A DNA stretch of 64,000 bases from WTJY01 sp045105475 (GTDB lineage: Bacteria; Chloroflexota; Anaerolineae; Promineifilales; Promineifilaceae), in assembly GCA_045105475.1 (NCBI GenBank), contig JBGCDP010000030.1, positions 24,258-88,257 of the forward strand. The letters run 5' to 3'. Shown in pieces: positions 9,933 through 17,719 of this stretch. Within the stretch, counting starts at the first letter, position 1, and every line of letters begins with the position of its first letter. The position numbers and the translations under genes are program-made. The notes under the pieces were generated by a model that ran no database searches, had not been told where the DNA came from, and was given only the letters and a program-made list of their open reading frames with translations.

Positions 9933-10634
9933 TTAAACGCCAGTGGATGCCAAGGCATCTCGGTCGTTGTCGCGGTTATTAACCGTGCGCTTAGCCGAGG
10001 TCTCACTTGTCATAAATATCATGCAGTGACCCTCCTGTCTAATAAGTGCACTGATCGTAAATTGATAATCAACCGTTGAGCCATCAGCTCCTAAAACGGC
10101 GGCAATTGTAACCATCTCATTCTCAACTGCGGTCGATGTAATCTCAGATTCGCTGTTTAAACAGCTGAAACTAATGTCGCCCGTATCAACACCTTCAGCG
10201 TTCCATGTCTCTAACAGGAAATTAGAGTACCCACTTAGTGACCCACCAAATGAGACCGGCGCATGATTGGTGCCAAATGCTAAAACAGCCGCCTGTTTAT
10301 TCGTCTCGGATTCAGAACCGTTTGCTTCAATATCAGTGATCGAGTCAAACTCAGACTCGTCAAGATCCGGCTGTTCTGTTTTGTCGATGACCAGTACATA
10401 GCCACCAATGCGGACAATAGGGTCACCCACCGGCGGCCGGACATTCTCAATTCCATACAAAGAGCTAACAGTAACCTGTTCGCCGGGGGCTGGAGGGCCC
10501 AAAATCGCCAAGCCAGTATCGTCTGTTGCAATGGCCGAAACGACCCAAGGGTCAGATAAGATCGATAATATCAATAGCAAGGCGAAAATAATTCCAGCCA
10601 CAGCTATATTTTTACGTTTAGAAATAACATCCAT
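9933..10634 (-). CDS. Secreted or membrane-anchored protein ending in LASTGV, function unknown
   Basis: I do not recognise a family for this 233 aa protein. Residues 11-30 are a hydrophobic signal or anchor. The exported part is acidic in the middle (EQPDLDESEFDS region) and beta-rich towards the end. The chain stops at ALASTGV. LASTG matches the LAxTG recognition motif of class E sortases, and a sortase gene follows in the same direction. However the hydrophobic segment and positive tail that normally follow such a signal are missing, and neither other frame restores them. It may be a degraded or unusual sortase substrate, or the match may be chance. Confidence 0.5.
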   Translation of the reverse strand: MDVISKRKNIAVAGIIFALLLILSILSDPWVVSAIATDDTGLAILGPPAPGEQVTVSSLYGIENVRPPVGDPIVRIGGYVLVIDKTEQPDLDESEFDSITDIEANGSESETNKQAAVLAFGTNHAPVSFGGSLSGYSNFLLETWNAEGVDTGDISFSCLNSESEITSTAVENEMVTIAAVLGADGSTVDYQFTISALIRQEGHCMIFMTSETSAKRTVNNRDNDRDALASTGV

Positions 10635-10689
10635 AATAAACCATCACAGCACACAAAAGATTGCGCTCGAAATAAATAAAAAGAATTAT

Positions 10690-10710
10690 CAGCATTGTGA
10701 TGCAATGCTG
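10690..10710. promoter_or_regulatory. Perfect inverted repeat upstream of the LASTGV protein gene
   Basis: CAGCATTG and CAATGCTG are perfect 8 bp arms around TGATG. The repeat lies 56 bases before the start of the minus-strand gene at 10634, in its presumed promoter or leader, so it may be an operator or a leader hairpin. Confidence 0.4.
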
Positions 10711-10964
10711 TTGGCAATATCAAATTTTGTCTAAAGCTTTTGTGGTGTGGCTCACTTTCAAATCGGTTCCAGATCAATTACCCCATAAATCTGAACACTT
10801 AAGGTCTTACGCTTGCACAGTACTACAATACTAATCTAGATTAAATATTAAACAGCAAAGGTCAGGTGAAAAAGATAATATACGTGCCTTGTAAAAAGTA
10901 TCACATCTGGTTTAAGGAATCTTTTTAAGCATCATGATTCGTATTACAGCGGATTGGGACAGTC
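10711..10964. other. Intergenic stretch with no clear gene
   Basis: This is part of a 609-base gap between the divergent genes at 10634 and 11244. It is AT-rich, has no convincing reading frame, and separates the inverted repeat at 10690-10710 from the promoter and leader RNA described next. Confidence 0.5.
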
Positions 10965-11038
10965 TGTACAAACAACTCTTGACTTTTATTGTGCGTTTTG
11001 TACAATTTGTATGTATCTCTCTTCCTAAACCTGTACAA
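10965..11038. promoter_or_regulatory. Three TGTACAA sites spaced about three helical turns
   Basis: TGTACAA occurs at 10965-10971, 10999-11005 and 11032-11038, with offsets of 34 and 33 bases. The core TGTACA is palindromic. The middle copy overlaps the -10 box of the promoter at 10979-11006 and the other two flank it. This regular spacing on one DNA face suggests cooperative binding of a dimeric regulator. Its identity is unknown. Confidence 0.4.
10979..11006 (+). promoter_or_regulatory. Sigma-70 type promoter for the gdhA leader RNA
   Basis: The -35 box TTGACT (10979-10984) and -10 box TACAAT (11001-11006) are separated by 16 bases. Transcription would start near 11013 and run into the structured leader and terminator before glutamate dehydrogenase. 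Confidence 0.6.
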
Positions 11039-11180
11039 GCTACCCAGTCATCTGATTGTTCCCACTACTTTCCCAAGTATTCGGTCAGAGAGCTGGGTAG
11101 CGGTATTTTAGGGCATACTTACTAACCCACGGAGGTATCGTGCAGCTAGATCTGTAGGATATTTCGGTGGTTTTTTTTTA
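11013..11180 (+). ncRNA. Structured leader or small RNA with attenuator-like folding, upstream of gdhA
   Basis: From the predicted start near 11013 the RNA can form stem P1 from CTACCCAG (11040-11047) and CTGGGTAG (11093-11100), with an inner TCTGA/TCAGA helix (11051-11055 with 11085-11089). It ends in an intrinsic terminator at 11127-11180. TGGGTAG (11094-11100) can instead pair with CTAACCCA (11122-11129), with one bulged A, and that would break the terminator's left arm. This is the layout of a riboswitch or attenuator. I find no T-box element and no match to a known riboswitch core. It could also be an independent small RNA. Confidence 0.5.
11127..11180 (+). terminator. Intrinsic terminator in the gdhA leader
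   Basis: CCACGGAGGTATC (from 11127) pairs with GATATTTCGGTGG (ending 11170) in 12 of 13 positions when G-U pairs are counted. A run of nine T follows. It lies 64 bases before the gdhA start codon with no protein gene before it, so it is a candidate regulated terminator. Confidence 0.7.
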
Positions 11181-11243
11181 CCATAAACAAAAACATTAAA
11201 TCAAAAATCAGTTGTTATTAGGCTGGTTCAATTAAGTAAGCAT

Positions 11244-12503
11244 ATGAATAATTCAGCAGAAAACCTCAACCCATTTGCTATTGCACAGGCACAACTCGAT
11301 GAAGCGGCCGAAGTGCTTGGTCTTGACGAAAACATGCATCAATTTCTGCGTCAGCCGATGCGTGAATTTCATTTTACAATTCCGGTTCGAATGGATGATG
11401 GGAATGTGAGGACATTCAATGGCTATCGAGTGCAATACAATGATGCACGTGGCCCAGCCAAAGGTGGCATTCGTTTTCATCCAGATGAAACGATTGACAC
11501 AGTTCGGGCTCTATCTGCATGGATGACATGGAAAACGGCGGTGGCTGATATTCCTTTAGGCGGCGGGAAAGGGGGAATTATATGCAATCCTCGTGAGTTA
11601 TCTCAGGGGGAACTCGAGCGCTTAAGTCGCGGCTATATTCGCAATATCAGCCGCTACATCGGCCTGCGTCAAGATGTTCCAGCCCCGGACGTCAATACGA
11701 ATCCACAAATTATGGGCTGGATGCTAGACGAATACGAAGTACTAAATGGTGCTCACGAACCGGGTGTTATTACAGGGAAACCGATCGAGTTAGGCGGCTC
11801 TGCCGGCCGTGGTGGAGCCACCTCGTTAGGCGGGATATTTGCAATCCGTGAAGCGGCAAAAGAGGTTGGTTTAGATCTAACTGGGGCAACCTGCGCAATT
11901 CAAGGATACGGAAATGTGGGATCTGGTACACATAAGTTTGCGATTGAAGTACTCGGCATGAAAGTAGTCGCTCTGAGTGATGAGTTTGGCGGCATCTATA
12001 AAGAATCGGGCTTAACGGTGGAAGAAGTTGTTTTACACAGAAAGAAAACCGGCCGCTTACAGGGCCTGCCGGGTTCTACAGAAATTAGCAATCCCGAATT
12101 ACTAGAACTTGAGGTAGATGTACTGATTCCGGCCGCTATCGAAAACCAACTGACCAGCCAAAATGCAGATCGGATTAAAGCGAAAATTATCGCCGAGCTA
12201 GCTAATGGGCCTACAACGCCAGAGGCTGACCAAATCTTTAATGAAAAAGGGATTTTTATTATTCCTGATTTCTTGTGCAATGCGGGCGGAGTAATCGTTT
12301 CATATTTTGAAATGGTACAAAATACATCAAACTTTTATTGGGAAGAAGCTGAAGTGAATGAACGGCTCGATAAAAAGATGACAACCGCCTTTAAAGCGGT
12401 GAGCGATATGGCACGTGACGAAGGTGTACCAAACCGAGTAGCGGCTTATTTAGTTGCTGTTGACCGGGTGGCACAAGCAGCGCGGTTACGCGGCTGGGTT
12501 TAG
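11244..12503 (+). CDS. gdhA: Glutamate dehydrogenase (Glu/Leu/Phe/Val family)
   Basis: This 419 aa enzyme interconverts glutamate with 2-oxoglutarate and ammonia using NAD(P)H. The substrate domain shows PLGGGKGGI near residue 108 with the conserved lysines and APDVNT. The nucleotide domain has GYGNVGSGTH near residue 222. Length and order fit hexameric bacterial enzymes of about 420 aa. The ATG has only a weak ribosome binding site. The preceding leader with a terminator suggests that expression is controlled by transcription attenuation. The cofactor preference cannot be read with confidence. Confidence 0.93.
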   Translation: MNNSAENLNPFAIAQAQLDEAAEVLGLDENMHQFLRQPMREFHFTIPVRMDDGNVRTFNGYRVQYNDARGPAKGGIRFHPDETIDTVRALSAWMTWKTAVADIPLGGGKGGIICNPRELSQGELERLSRGYIRNISRYIGLRQDVPAPDVNTNPQIMGWMLDEYEVLNGAHEPGVITGKPIELGGSAGRGGATSLGGIFAIREAAKEVGLDLTGATCAIQGYGNVGSGTHKFAIEVLGMKVVALSDEFGGIYKESGLTVEEVVLHRKKTGRLQGLPGSTEISNPELLELEVDVLIPAAIENQLTSQNADRIKAKIIAELANGPTTPEADQIFNEKGIFIIPDFLCNAGGVIVSYFEMVQNTSNFYWEEAEVNERLDKKMTTAFKAVSDMARDEGVPNRVAAYLVAVDRVAQAARLRGWV

Positions 12504-12541
12504 AGCCCACTTAAGCCATTTTAAAAACTAAATAGTAGTAC

Positions 12542-12574
12542 AAAAGAGGTGTGATTTTAATCGCCTCTTTTTTT
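12542..12574 (+). terminator. Rho-independent terminator after gdhA
   Basis: AAAAGAGGTG pairs with CGCCTCTTTT (one G-T pair) around a 10-base loop and runs into a T tract. It lies 38 bases after the gdhA stop. Confidence 0.85.
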
Positions 12575-12658
12575 GTGCCGTAATATTGATAACAATTAAA
12601 TCAATAATATCTATGCTACCCTTTAAATGTTTCACCATGCAGTTTGGTGGGAGAAAAT

Positions 12659-13720
12659 ATGAAGGTAACTGTTTTTAAATGGATAGTTTTCACGTTATTA
12701 AGCCTTTTTGTCGCTAATATCTTGCCATTGCCAGCTTATGCTGAACAAGGCACGCTAAGAAACGCGGCATTTTCTTGTGATGACTCAGAAGATGATCTCA
12801 TTGCGAACGAAATCACGGCAACTAGGTTCAATGACCAAGCGATCTACATTGGCTACCAACAAATAAGTGGCAACAATCAAGACCCCATTGTTACCCGCTT
12901 TGATAATGGGGTGCAGATATGGTGCCGTACAGATTACGAAACAACAAATGACGATAATCGTGGGGTGGGTGTTTATTGGAATGGGACAAACGATGGGCTC
13001 TACTTAACGTTTAGCGCAACAGGAACACAAGGGTCTACTAACCAAGATTTTCGACGCTTTGCAAAAAACGGCTGGCTCAAAAGCTACACAGATGGGTCAA
13101 TAAATGGAGGTGGTGGGCCAAAAGTAGTCATTCTTGCCAAGGCTAACCCGGCCGATGGCGAAATTGAGGCAGCTACTTTTCTAACTGCAGTCACCTCTAC
13201 AAACAAAACAAACTCAATGCTTGCAACCAAACTCACCTTGGTTAATGACCAGTTAAAGGTTGAGGCTTTAGCTTGGTATTCGCCGCGCAACATCGACAAA
13301 AGTGGCATGTCATGCAATGGTCCGTCTCCATTTAGCTATACCATCTATCTAACGCCAGACTTATCAACTGCTATCTCAGCATCGGCCGAAAATTGCTTAG
13401 ACAGTAGCGCATTACCCCCCAGCGGCATTAATGTCACCCCCTTAATTGGCTTTGTGGGTGGCAACACATTCACAGCAACGGTCGGGCCAGATGCAGTGAA
13501 GCTACCCATCACGTTTACTTGGCACATTAATGGTGAGGTCGTACGAACTGAAACGATCAACAGTCGCACAGATTCATTAACCTACCTTTGGTCTAGACCT
13601 ACAACTGATCAAACTGTTGAAGTCACGGCCGAAAATAGTCTTGCATCTATTTCATCAGGCCCGAAGACCATTGTTATCATCGACGCTCAAACATACTATT
13701 TACCATTGATTGATCAATAA
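12659..13720 (+). CDS. Secreted protein with C-terminal Ig/PKD-like domain
   Basis: This 353 aa protein starts at the ATG with a GGGAG ribosome binding site 5 bases upstream; an earlier in-frame start lacks one. A signal peptide ends at ALPxAYA-like LPAYA before EQGT. The middle 200 residues are not recognised and hold several Cys. The last 95 residues (from PPSGINVTP) look like an Ig or PKD beta-sandwich, and the chain ends YYLPLIDQ. From memory, tails of the YLPL type are common on secreted Chloroflexota proteins; their role is not established. The promoter region contains TGCTACCCT near 12616. Confidence 0.55.
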   Translation: MKVTVFKWIVFTLLSLFVANILPLPAYAEQGTLRNAAFSCDDSEDDLIANEITATRFNDQAIYIGYQQISGNNQDPIVTRFDNGVQIWCRTDYETTNDDNRGVGVYWNGTNDGLYLTFSATGTQGSTNQDFRRFAKNGWLKSYTDGSINGGGGPKVVILAKANPADGEIEAATFLTAVTSTNKTNSMLATKLTLVNDQLKVEALAWYSPRNIDKSGMSCNGPSPFSYTIYLTPDLSTAISASAENCLDSSALPPSGINVTPLIGFVGGNTFTATVGPDAVKLPITFTWHINGEVVRTETINSRTDSLTYLWSRPTTDQTVEVTAENSLASISSGPKTIVIIDAQTYYLPLIDQ

Positions 13721-13749
13721 CTTTTTCCTTTTTCCATATTTCAACAGCC

Positions 13750-13785
13750 GGAACAATTGCCCGTAAAAAGGTGTTGCTTCATAAT
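13750..13785 (+). promoter_or_regulatory. Candidate promoter region of the ECF sigma gene
   Basis: GGAAC at 13750-13754 is a typical ECF -35 core and lies 17 bases before TGTT, which could be an ECF -10, so the sigma factor may control its own gene. CATAAT at 13780-13785 is a housekeeping-type -10 only 8 bases before the ATG. Both readings are tentative. Confidence 0.3.
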
Positions 13786-13793
13786 TAGGATCT

Positions 13794-14372
13794 ATGGATG
13801 AGCCATATTTGATTGGTGAAGCAAAAAAAGGAGATGTTAACGCCTACAATACCCTAGTCTTACACTATCAAGACTTAGCTTATTCGGTTGCATACCGAAT
13901 TATGGGAGATGGGGACAGCGCGGCCGATGCGGCTCAGGACGCTTTTGTTAACGCTTGGAAAAAGCTCCACAGTTTTAAAGAGGGGAATTTTAAGGCATGG
14001 TTGATGAGAATTGTCACCAATCGTTGCTACGACCTACTGAAATATAACAAACGGCGACCACAATCTTCTTTAGACGAAATGACTGAGGTGAACGAATCAT
14101 CTAGATGGTTACAGTCTGATGGTGATCGGCCGGATGAACAGCATGAGCAAGCCATGGTGTTTGAAGCGGTTCAAAACTGTTTGAACAATTTGCCAGATGA
14201 TCAGCGAATTATCGCTGTGCTATGTGATGTAGAAGGGTATGATTATCAAAATGCGGCCGATATTGCTGACTGCTCCCTAGGTACGGTTAAATCGCGCCTA
14301 AACCGAGCGCGAACTAAACTGCGAGATTGTCTTCGCGGATTAGGGGAACTTTTACCGGATAAGTATCGTTGA
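13794..14372 (+). CDS. ECF-type RNA polymerase sigma factor
   Basis: This 192 aa protein has sigma region 2 (residues about 22-90, including DAAQDAFVNAWKKL and the FKAWLMRIVTNRC segment) and region 4 (about 130-185, with DYQNAADIADCSLGTVKSRL as the helix-turn-helix). There is no region 1 or 3, so it belongs to the extracytoplasmic-function group. The next gene encodes a membrane protein with an N-terminal anti-sigma-like segment, which is the usual partner arrangement. The start codon has no ribosome binding site. Confidence 0.9.
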   Translation: MDEPYLIGEAKKGDVNAYNTLVLHYQDLAYSVAYRIMGDGDSAADAAQDAFVNAWKKLHSFKEGNFKAWLMRIVTNRCYDLLKYNKRRPQSSLDEMTEVNESSRWLQSDGDRPDEQHEQAMVFEAVQNCLNNLPDDQRIIAVLCDVEGYDYQNAADIADCSLGTVKSRLNRARTKLRDCLRGLGELLPDKYR

Positions 14373-14440
14373 GTATAGTGACGGAAGGAAACGATAGAGA
14401 TTAAAAATCTTTTTAAGGATGTGATGACCGCTTTTAATCA

Positions 14441-15424
14441 GTGTTTAAAAATGAGTCAACCCATTCGCCGGTAATCAAAAACGTGTTTAATTTATTTAAG
14501 AGCAAAGAAGAGAAACAGCAAGAACAGATTGCTGCATATATCGATCAGGAAATGAGTCAAGCTGAACGTATTCGGTTTGAGTCGTTAGTACAGCAAGATT
14601 CTGATCTGCGTGCAGGCGTTGAGGCTCAGCAAGAGATAAAAGCACTGCTTAGCAAAACGCCTAAGCTTAGAGCACCACGTAATTTTGTGTTAGATCCGGC
14701 CGTTTATGGTGGGAAAGCCCCTGCACCCTCATTTATCGAATTACTTTACCCCAAGATGCGTTTGGCCTCTGCGGCAGTCTCATTTATGTTTGTAATTTTA
14801 TTAGGTGTGGGTGTTTTTCAAACTGATTTCTCAGCCAACTCTCCTCAGCTAGAATCGCAAGATATTGCACAACTTCCGGCCGATGCTGCAGCCGATACTC
14901 AAAGTGCCGAAGCAGAAGTTGTACCAACAGTTCTGCCGACCTTAGCCGTTGCTACGCAGCAAGAAGAAATTATAGTGATGAGTGATGAAGAGAGTGGGGG
15001 CGAGGCAATGACTGAATTTTCGGCCGATGATGCCCCTCAAGACATCGTAGCGGCCGATAGCGATGCCGCCGCGTCAGGGGCCGCCCCACCTGAGCCAGAA
15101 GCTGTAGAGATATCACCACGTGTCATATCACCGGCGGAGCCAGAAGGTGAGCGCATGGTTGAGTCTGACAGTGGACCGGCCCCAGATCCAGCTCAAACTT
15201 TAGTGCCAGAACCTACACAAGTCCTCATGGAGCAAGCTAAATCTGTGACTGACGAAGTCGCTTTGGTTCAAGAAGATTTTCAAGTTGAGGCTGAAAATTC
15301 GGCCGCTCAAGAAACACCTGCCCCAACACCTCTTTCAACAGGCCCCATCGCAATCTGGTTCTTGGGTCTGCTATCAATCGCATTAATTGCGGCAACAATG
15401 ATCATTCGGCGTCGAATCAACTAG
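14441..15424 (+). CDS. Membrane anti-sigma factor-like protein
   Basis: This protein of about 327 aa has an N-terminal cytoplasmic segment (IAAYIDQEMSQAERIRFE) that resembles the anti-sigma domain helix, although the HxxxCxxC zinc motif is absent. A membrane segment covers residues about 108-128. The long outer part is rich in Glu, Ala and Pro. The chain ends with PLSTGPIAIWF, a hydrophobic stretch and RRRIN, which is either a second membrane helix or a sortase-like sorting signal. It probably holds the preceding ECF sigma factor at the membrane. The first codon is GTG; a later GTG near 14483 is possible. Confidence 0.65.
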   Translation: MFKNESTHSPVIKNVFNLFKSKEEKQQEQIAAYIDQEMSQAERIRFESLVQQDSDLRAGVEAQQEIKALLSKTPKLRAPRNFVLDPAVYGGKAPAPSFIELLYPKMRLASAAVSFMFVILLGVGVFQTDFSANSPQLESQDIAQLPADAAADTQSAEAEVVPTVLPTLAVATQQEEIIVMSDEESGGEAMTEFSADDAPQDIVAADSDAAASGAAPPEPEAVEISPRVISPAEPEGERMVESDSGPAPDPAQTLVPEPTQVLMEQAKSVTDEVALVQEDFQVEAENSAAQETPAPTPLSTGPIAIWFLGLLSIALIAATMIIRRRIN

Positions 15425-15446
15425 CCATAAAAGAAATAATCGTGGA

Positions 15447-15469
15447 GGGGGATAAACATCTTATCCCCC
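15447..15469. terminator. Perfect hairpin after the anti-sigma gene
   Basis: GGGGGATAA and TTATCCCCC form a perfect 9 bp stem with loop ACATC, 23 bases after the anti-sigma stop. There is no T run, so it may stabilise the 3' end or act as an operator for ctaA rather than work as a classical terminator. Confidence 0.45.
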
Positions 15470-15522
15470 AACTATTTCCCGTAAGTATTTCACAACATCC
15501 CCAATTTTGATAGCCTTGCCTG

Positions 15523-15531
15523 TGCTAAAAT
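15523..15531 (+). promoter_or_regulatory. Extended -10 element TGCTAAAAT before ctaA
   Basis: TGCTAAAAT ends 7 bases before the ctaA ATG, so the predicted transcription start coincides with the start codon. No ribosome binding site is present. This is the clearest leaderless arrangement in the window. Confidence 0.5.
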
Positions 15532-15538
15532 TTTCCTT

Positions 15539-16519
15539 ATGGAAAAGCCAAACCAACTTTCACGATTAGCCAAATATGCTTGGATCGTTTTAGCCTACAC
15601 CGTTTTAGTTATTCTCTGGGGAGCATTTGTGCGGGCAACCGGCTCAGGTGCTGGGTGCGGCAGCCATTGGCCCACCTGTAATGGAGATGTGATCCCCCGG
15701 CCGGAATCAATTGAAACCCTAATCGAATTTAGCCATCGTTTAACCAGTGCCATATTAGGGCCGATGGTCATCGGGCTTGTGGTTTGGGCATGGCGCACAC
15801 ATGGTTTTAGCCATCGTATAACAAAAGGGGCGATCTGGACCTTTGTCTTTGTTCTCATCGAAGGGGGAATTGGGGCTGGCATTGTTTTGTTTGAATACGT
15901 GGCCGATAACCCTTCATCAGCTCGGGCAGTGTGGATGGGAGCACATCTGGTCAATACGTTGATTCTGTTAGCGATTACAACAGCCACAGCTTGGTGGGCT
16001 TCTGGTGGACCCGCATTTCGATTACGCAACAATCGAACAATTGCAGGTATGTTGGCGGTTGGCCTGTTTATGCTGTTGATCGTGGGTGCATTTGGTGCAA
16101 TTACCGCTTTGGGAGACACGCTATTCCCGGCCGAATCGTTCCTCGAAGGGGCAACCGCAAAGTTTGACCCAGAAGCACACTTCAGCGTTAAAGCTCGTTT
16201 ATGGCATCCAACGATTGCAGTGGGCACAGTTATTTATTTACTGGTGATTTTTTGGACAACCGAAGAGTTTTGGGCCAGTGCAATCCGATCTCGCTGGACA
16301 AAGATCAATATCGCTCTACTAATTGCGCAGATTTTGGGCGGCATCGTCAATGTATTGCTTGCAGCTCCTATTTGGATGCAAATTGTGCATTTACTAATGG
16401 CTGACTTGTCATGGATTGCACTAATCATTTTAGGGATTGAGAGTTTGGCCACGGCCGAAGTAACCGAAGCCCGTGCAGAACCATCTGTTGAACTGCCATC
16501 TTTCTCAACGGGAGATTAA
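15539..16519 (+). CDS. ctaA: Heme A synthase (CtaA/COX15 family)
   Basis: This 326 aa protein has about eight membrane helices. The first outer loop holds GAGCGSHWPTCNG, the Cys pair typical of CtaA, followed by IEFSHRLTS with a heme-ligand His. Further His residues lie in GAHLVNTL, HPTIAVG and VHLLMADLSW. The enzyme oxidises the C8 methyl group of heme O to make heme A for aa3-type oxidases, so the organism probably respires oxygen. Heme O synthase and the oxidase genes are not nearby. Its last four bases overlap the convergent cupin gene. Confidence 0.9.
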   Translation: MEKPNQLSRLAKYAWIVLAYTVLVILWGAFVRATGSGAGCGSHWPTCNGDVIPRPESIETLIEFSHRLTSAILGPMVIGLVVWAWRTHGFSHRITKGAIWTFVFVLIEGGIGAGIVLFEYVADNPSSARAVWMGAHLVNTLILLAITTATAWWASGGPAFRLRNNRTIAGMLAVGLFMLLIVGAFGAITALGDTLFPAESFLEGATAKFDPEAHFSVKARLWHPTIAVGTVIYLLVIFWTTEEFWASAIRSRWTKINIALLIAQILGGIVNVLLAAPIWMQIVHLLMADLSWIALIILGIESLATAEVTEARAEPSVELPSFSTGD

Positions 16520-16875
16520 CCCCATTTGGCTAACAGCTTTTCGGGTTGAAGGTTTTCCCCTTCAATCACAATCGCAACCATGCCCATGTCAGAGCCAGAT
16601 TCATGCCATTCTTCGGCCGTCCAAAATGCGGCCGTTCCCGATTTGATCGGCGTCCGCTCCTCCTCTTCTCCACGGACCCAACCCTCTCCCTGCATAACTA
16701 AAAATAGCTGATCAACTGTGGCTTGATGAAAACCGATCAGGCCCTGCGGACCGATATGCATACAGCTAACTTTAATTTCTTGATCCTGATTGAGGACAGG
16801 AGTATAGACGGTATTTTCGCTACCAAAAAGAGTGAGCTGACGGCCAGCAGTCTTACCAAAGTCGAAGAGCTTCAT
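16516..16875 (-). CDS. Small cupin domain protein
   Basis: This 119 aa protein is a single-domain cupin. GLIGFHQATVDQLFLVMQGEG resembles cupin motif 1 with one metal-type His retained, and EWHESGSD near residue 92 resembles motif 2. Such proteins bind a metal and a small ligand; the function here is unknown. It converges on ctaA with a 4-base overlap and diverges from the DUF72 gene across a 71-base promoter region. Confidence 0.7.
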   Translation of the reverse strand: MKLFDFGKTAGRQLTLFGSENTVYTPVLNQDQEIKVSCMHIGPQGLIGFHQATVDQLFLVMQGEGWVRGEEEERTPIKSGTAAFWTAEEWHESGSDMGMVAIVIEGENLQPEKLLAKWG

Positions 16876-16946
16876 TCGTTCACCTTAATCGGGGTTATAA
16901 TTGTAAGCTTTTAAAACAAGTTTATCAGATTAGCTCTTCAGAAATA

Positions 16947-17717
16947 ATGCATCATTTAGGCACAGTAGGATTTGGTTATAAACAGTGGAACGGCGTTTTT
17001 TATCCGGCCGGACTTAAGCCTGCCAGCTATCTGAGCTTCTACGCCAACTACTTCAATTCTGTTGAAATTGATTCCTCATTTTACGGCACTCCCAGAGCAG
17101 ACACCGTTGATAAGTGGGGCAACACCGTGCCTGGTAGCTTTAAGTTTTGCCTAAAGACACCGCGCCAAATAACGCACGATCATCGTTTGCATGGCATGGC
17201 TGACGACATGACTCACTTTGTTGAAACAGCCAGCCGTTTAGGTGACAAATTGGGTCCGATCCTGATCCAAATGCCACCCGACTTTACGACGGCCGAACGT
17301 GCAACCCTCTACGAATTTCTAGACCAACTACCAACTTCTGCCCGATATGCGCTTGAATTTCGCCATTTATCATGGGAGCAGTCTGATATCAACCAACAGC
17401 TAAGCGATCGAAATATTTGTAGAGTCTCAGCCGATTACGTGATCATGCCCAAGGCGGCTCACATCACAACAGACTTTGTCTACTTACGCTTTTTGGGCAG
17501 GCATGGCCGTTATGCAACCAAGGACAAAGAGATGTGGGACCCAACGGCCGAACTACAGAAATGGCGTGCTCAGCTTGATGGTTTTACAGGTGAGATTTTC
17601 GGTTATTTCAACAATGACTATTCTGGATACTCACCTGAAGCATGTCGAAAATTTAAGCAAATGCTTGATATTCCGGCCGAATTGCCCCAAAACCCGGTAC
17701 AGGGGTCGCTCTTTTAA
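16947..17717 (+). CDS. DUF72 family protein (YecE-like)
   Basis: This 256 aa protein matches DUF72, a TIM-barrel-like family. The opening GTVGFGYKQWNGVFYP, then YANYFNSVEIDSSFYGTP and the KFCLKTPRQITHDHRL segment are the conserved blocks. The role is not established. The photolyase gene starts 2 bases after its stop, so the two are cotranscribed and probably translationally coupled. That context hints at a role linked to DNA or light damage. Confidence 0.85.
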   Translation: MHHLGTVGFGYKQWNGVFYPAGLKPASYLSFYANYFNSVEIDSSFYGTPRADTVDKWGNTVPGSFKFCLKTPRQITHDHRLHGMADDMTHFVETASRLGDKLGPILIQMPPDFTTAERATLYEFLDQLPTSARYALEFRHLSWEQSDINQQLSDRNICRVSADYVIMPKAAHITTDFVYLRFLGRHGRYATKDKEMWDPTAELQKWRAQLDGFTGEIFGYFNNDYSGYSPEACRKFKQMLDIPAELPQNPVQGSLF

Positions 17718-17719
17718 CC

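Noticed and set aside
10934..11125. 63-codon frame just before the gdhA leader terminator
   Set aside because: It begins upstream of the promoter at 10979-11006 and has no ribosome binding site or recognisable sequence. The region is better explained as promoter plus structured RNA.
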